Positions 63,683 to 64,000 of a DNA stretch of 64,000 bases are shown in pieces. Position 1 is the first letter of the stretch, and each line of letters opens with the position of its first letter. This DNA comes from Ectothiorhodospira sp. BSL-9. GTDB taxonomy: Bacteria; Pseudomonadota; Gammaproteobacteria; Ectothiorhodospirales; Ectothiorhodospiraceae. The translations under genes and the position numbers were made by a program. The notes beneath the pieces are model-generated. The model was not told the origin of the DNA and did not search any database. It saw only the letters and a list, made by a program, of their open reading frames with translations. Location of the stretch: contig NZ_CP011994.1 of assembly GCF_001632845.1 (NCBI RefSeq), forward strand, positions 1,870,001 to 1,934,000, in the 5' to 3' direction.

Positions 63683-64000
63683 TTGTCGGATAAACACACC
63701 GGACCCATGCAGAGCCTGCGACGCTATCTGATTGCGGGCCTGCTGGTCTGGGTGCCCCTGGTGGCCACGGCGGCCATCATCAAGTTCATTCTCGACATGA
63801 TGGACCGCACCCTGTTGCTGTTGCCGCCGGGGTGGCGGCCGGAGGCCATTCTCGGCTTCACCATCCCCGGTTTTGGGGTGGTGATGGCCGTGGTGATCGT
63901 CTTCACCACCGGCCTGGTGGTGGCCAACCTGCTGGGCCGCAAGCTGGTGGATCTGTGGGAGGCCATCCTGGCCCGCATACCGCTGGTGAGCACCATCTAC
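63683..64000 (+). CDS. DUF502 membrane protein (3' end outside window)
   Basis: N-terminal part, 106 codons: SLRRYLIAGLLVWVPLVATAAIIKFI opens a first membrane helix, a second follows (FGVVMAVVIVFTTGLVVANLLG), then RIPLVSTIY, the DUF502 signature. Start TTG at 63683 has GGGGGAT at good distance; ATG at 63707 is an alternative. Function unknown. The gene continues past the window. Confidence 0.85.
   Translation, partial: MSDKHTGPMQSLRRYLIAGLLVWVPLVATAAIIKFILDMMDRTLLLLPPGWRPEAILGFTIPGFGVVMAVVIVFTTGLVVANLLGRKLVDLWEAILARIPLVSTIY

Overview
This window is a high-GC stretch of chromosome from a gammaproteobacterium. An Ectothiorhodospiraceae/Chromatiales-like lineage is my best guess, inferred from base composition, gene order and protein style; no marker here proves it. 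The strongest evidence for the class is the block miaB-phoH(ybeZ)-ybeY-corC-lnt / leuS-lptE-holA-proA-nadD-rsfS-rlmH-maf-rng-yhdP-nit-tldD-pmbA, a classic gammaproteobacterial order.

Layout. 1-2132: the 3' two thirds of a 23S rRNA gene, a 5S rRNA gene and a strong terminator, ending an rRNA operon that begins upstream. 2209-5912: uvrA and ssb, divergently transcribed (DNA repair and replication). 6015-12788: an accessory island inserted between ssb and miaB. It holds a complete type I restriction-modification operon (hsdR, hsdM, hsdS) with an Abi_2/HEPN-like abortive-infection gene coupled to hsdS by a one-base stop/start overlap. 12789-13132: a gene-poor scar. 13133-28365: the housekeeping block for tRNA modification, ribosome maturation, lipoprotein acylation, LPS transport, the DNA polymerase delta subunit, proline and NAD synthesis, and RNase G. 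28554-36594: yhdP (split by a frameshift in a G6 tract), a small exported protein, a Nit amidase, and the TldD/TldE protease pair.

36606-40516 (minus strand): an orphan dihydrolipoamide-dehydrogenase-like flavoprotein, a DUF3108 protein, purN and purM. 40717-43059: a DUF2066 protein, a CDP-alcohol phosphatidyltransferase and hda. 43056-46505: a DUF2069 membrane protein, WrbA, a DUF4398 + LysM lipoprotein pair, acylphosphatase and an HDOD protein. 46626-49079: a DUF1631 protein. 49178-54491: a complete branched-chain-amino-acid-type ABC importer (livKHMGF) whose LivF carries an unusual N-terminal hemerythrin-like domain. 54549-56270: proS. 56271-56915: a non-coding stretch with two almost identical 115-nt hairpin repeats. 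56916-61231: an RND efflux adaptor and pump. The right end has an SDR oxidoreductase, a Phd/PIN toxin-antitoxin pair with a perfect palindrome before it, a DsrE-like protein, an FmdB zinc ribbon and the start of a DUF502 membrane protein.

The observations most worth following are: (i) the hemerythrin-like/LivF fusion, in which part of the usual iron-ligand pattern is missing; (ii) the Abi_2/HEPN gene coupled to the type I R-M operon; (iii) two families of hairpin repeats, one present as an exact 53-nt inverted pair 10 kb apart; and (iv) the yhdP frameshift.
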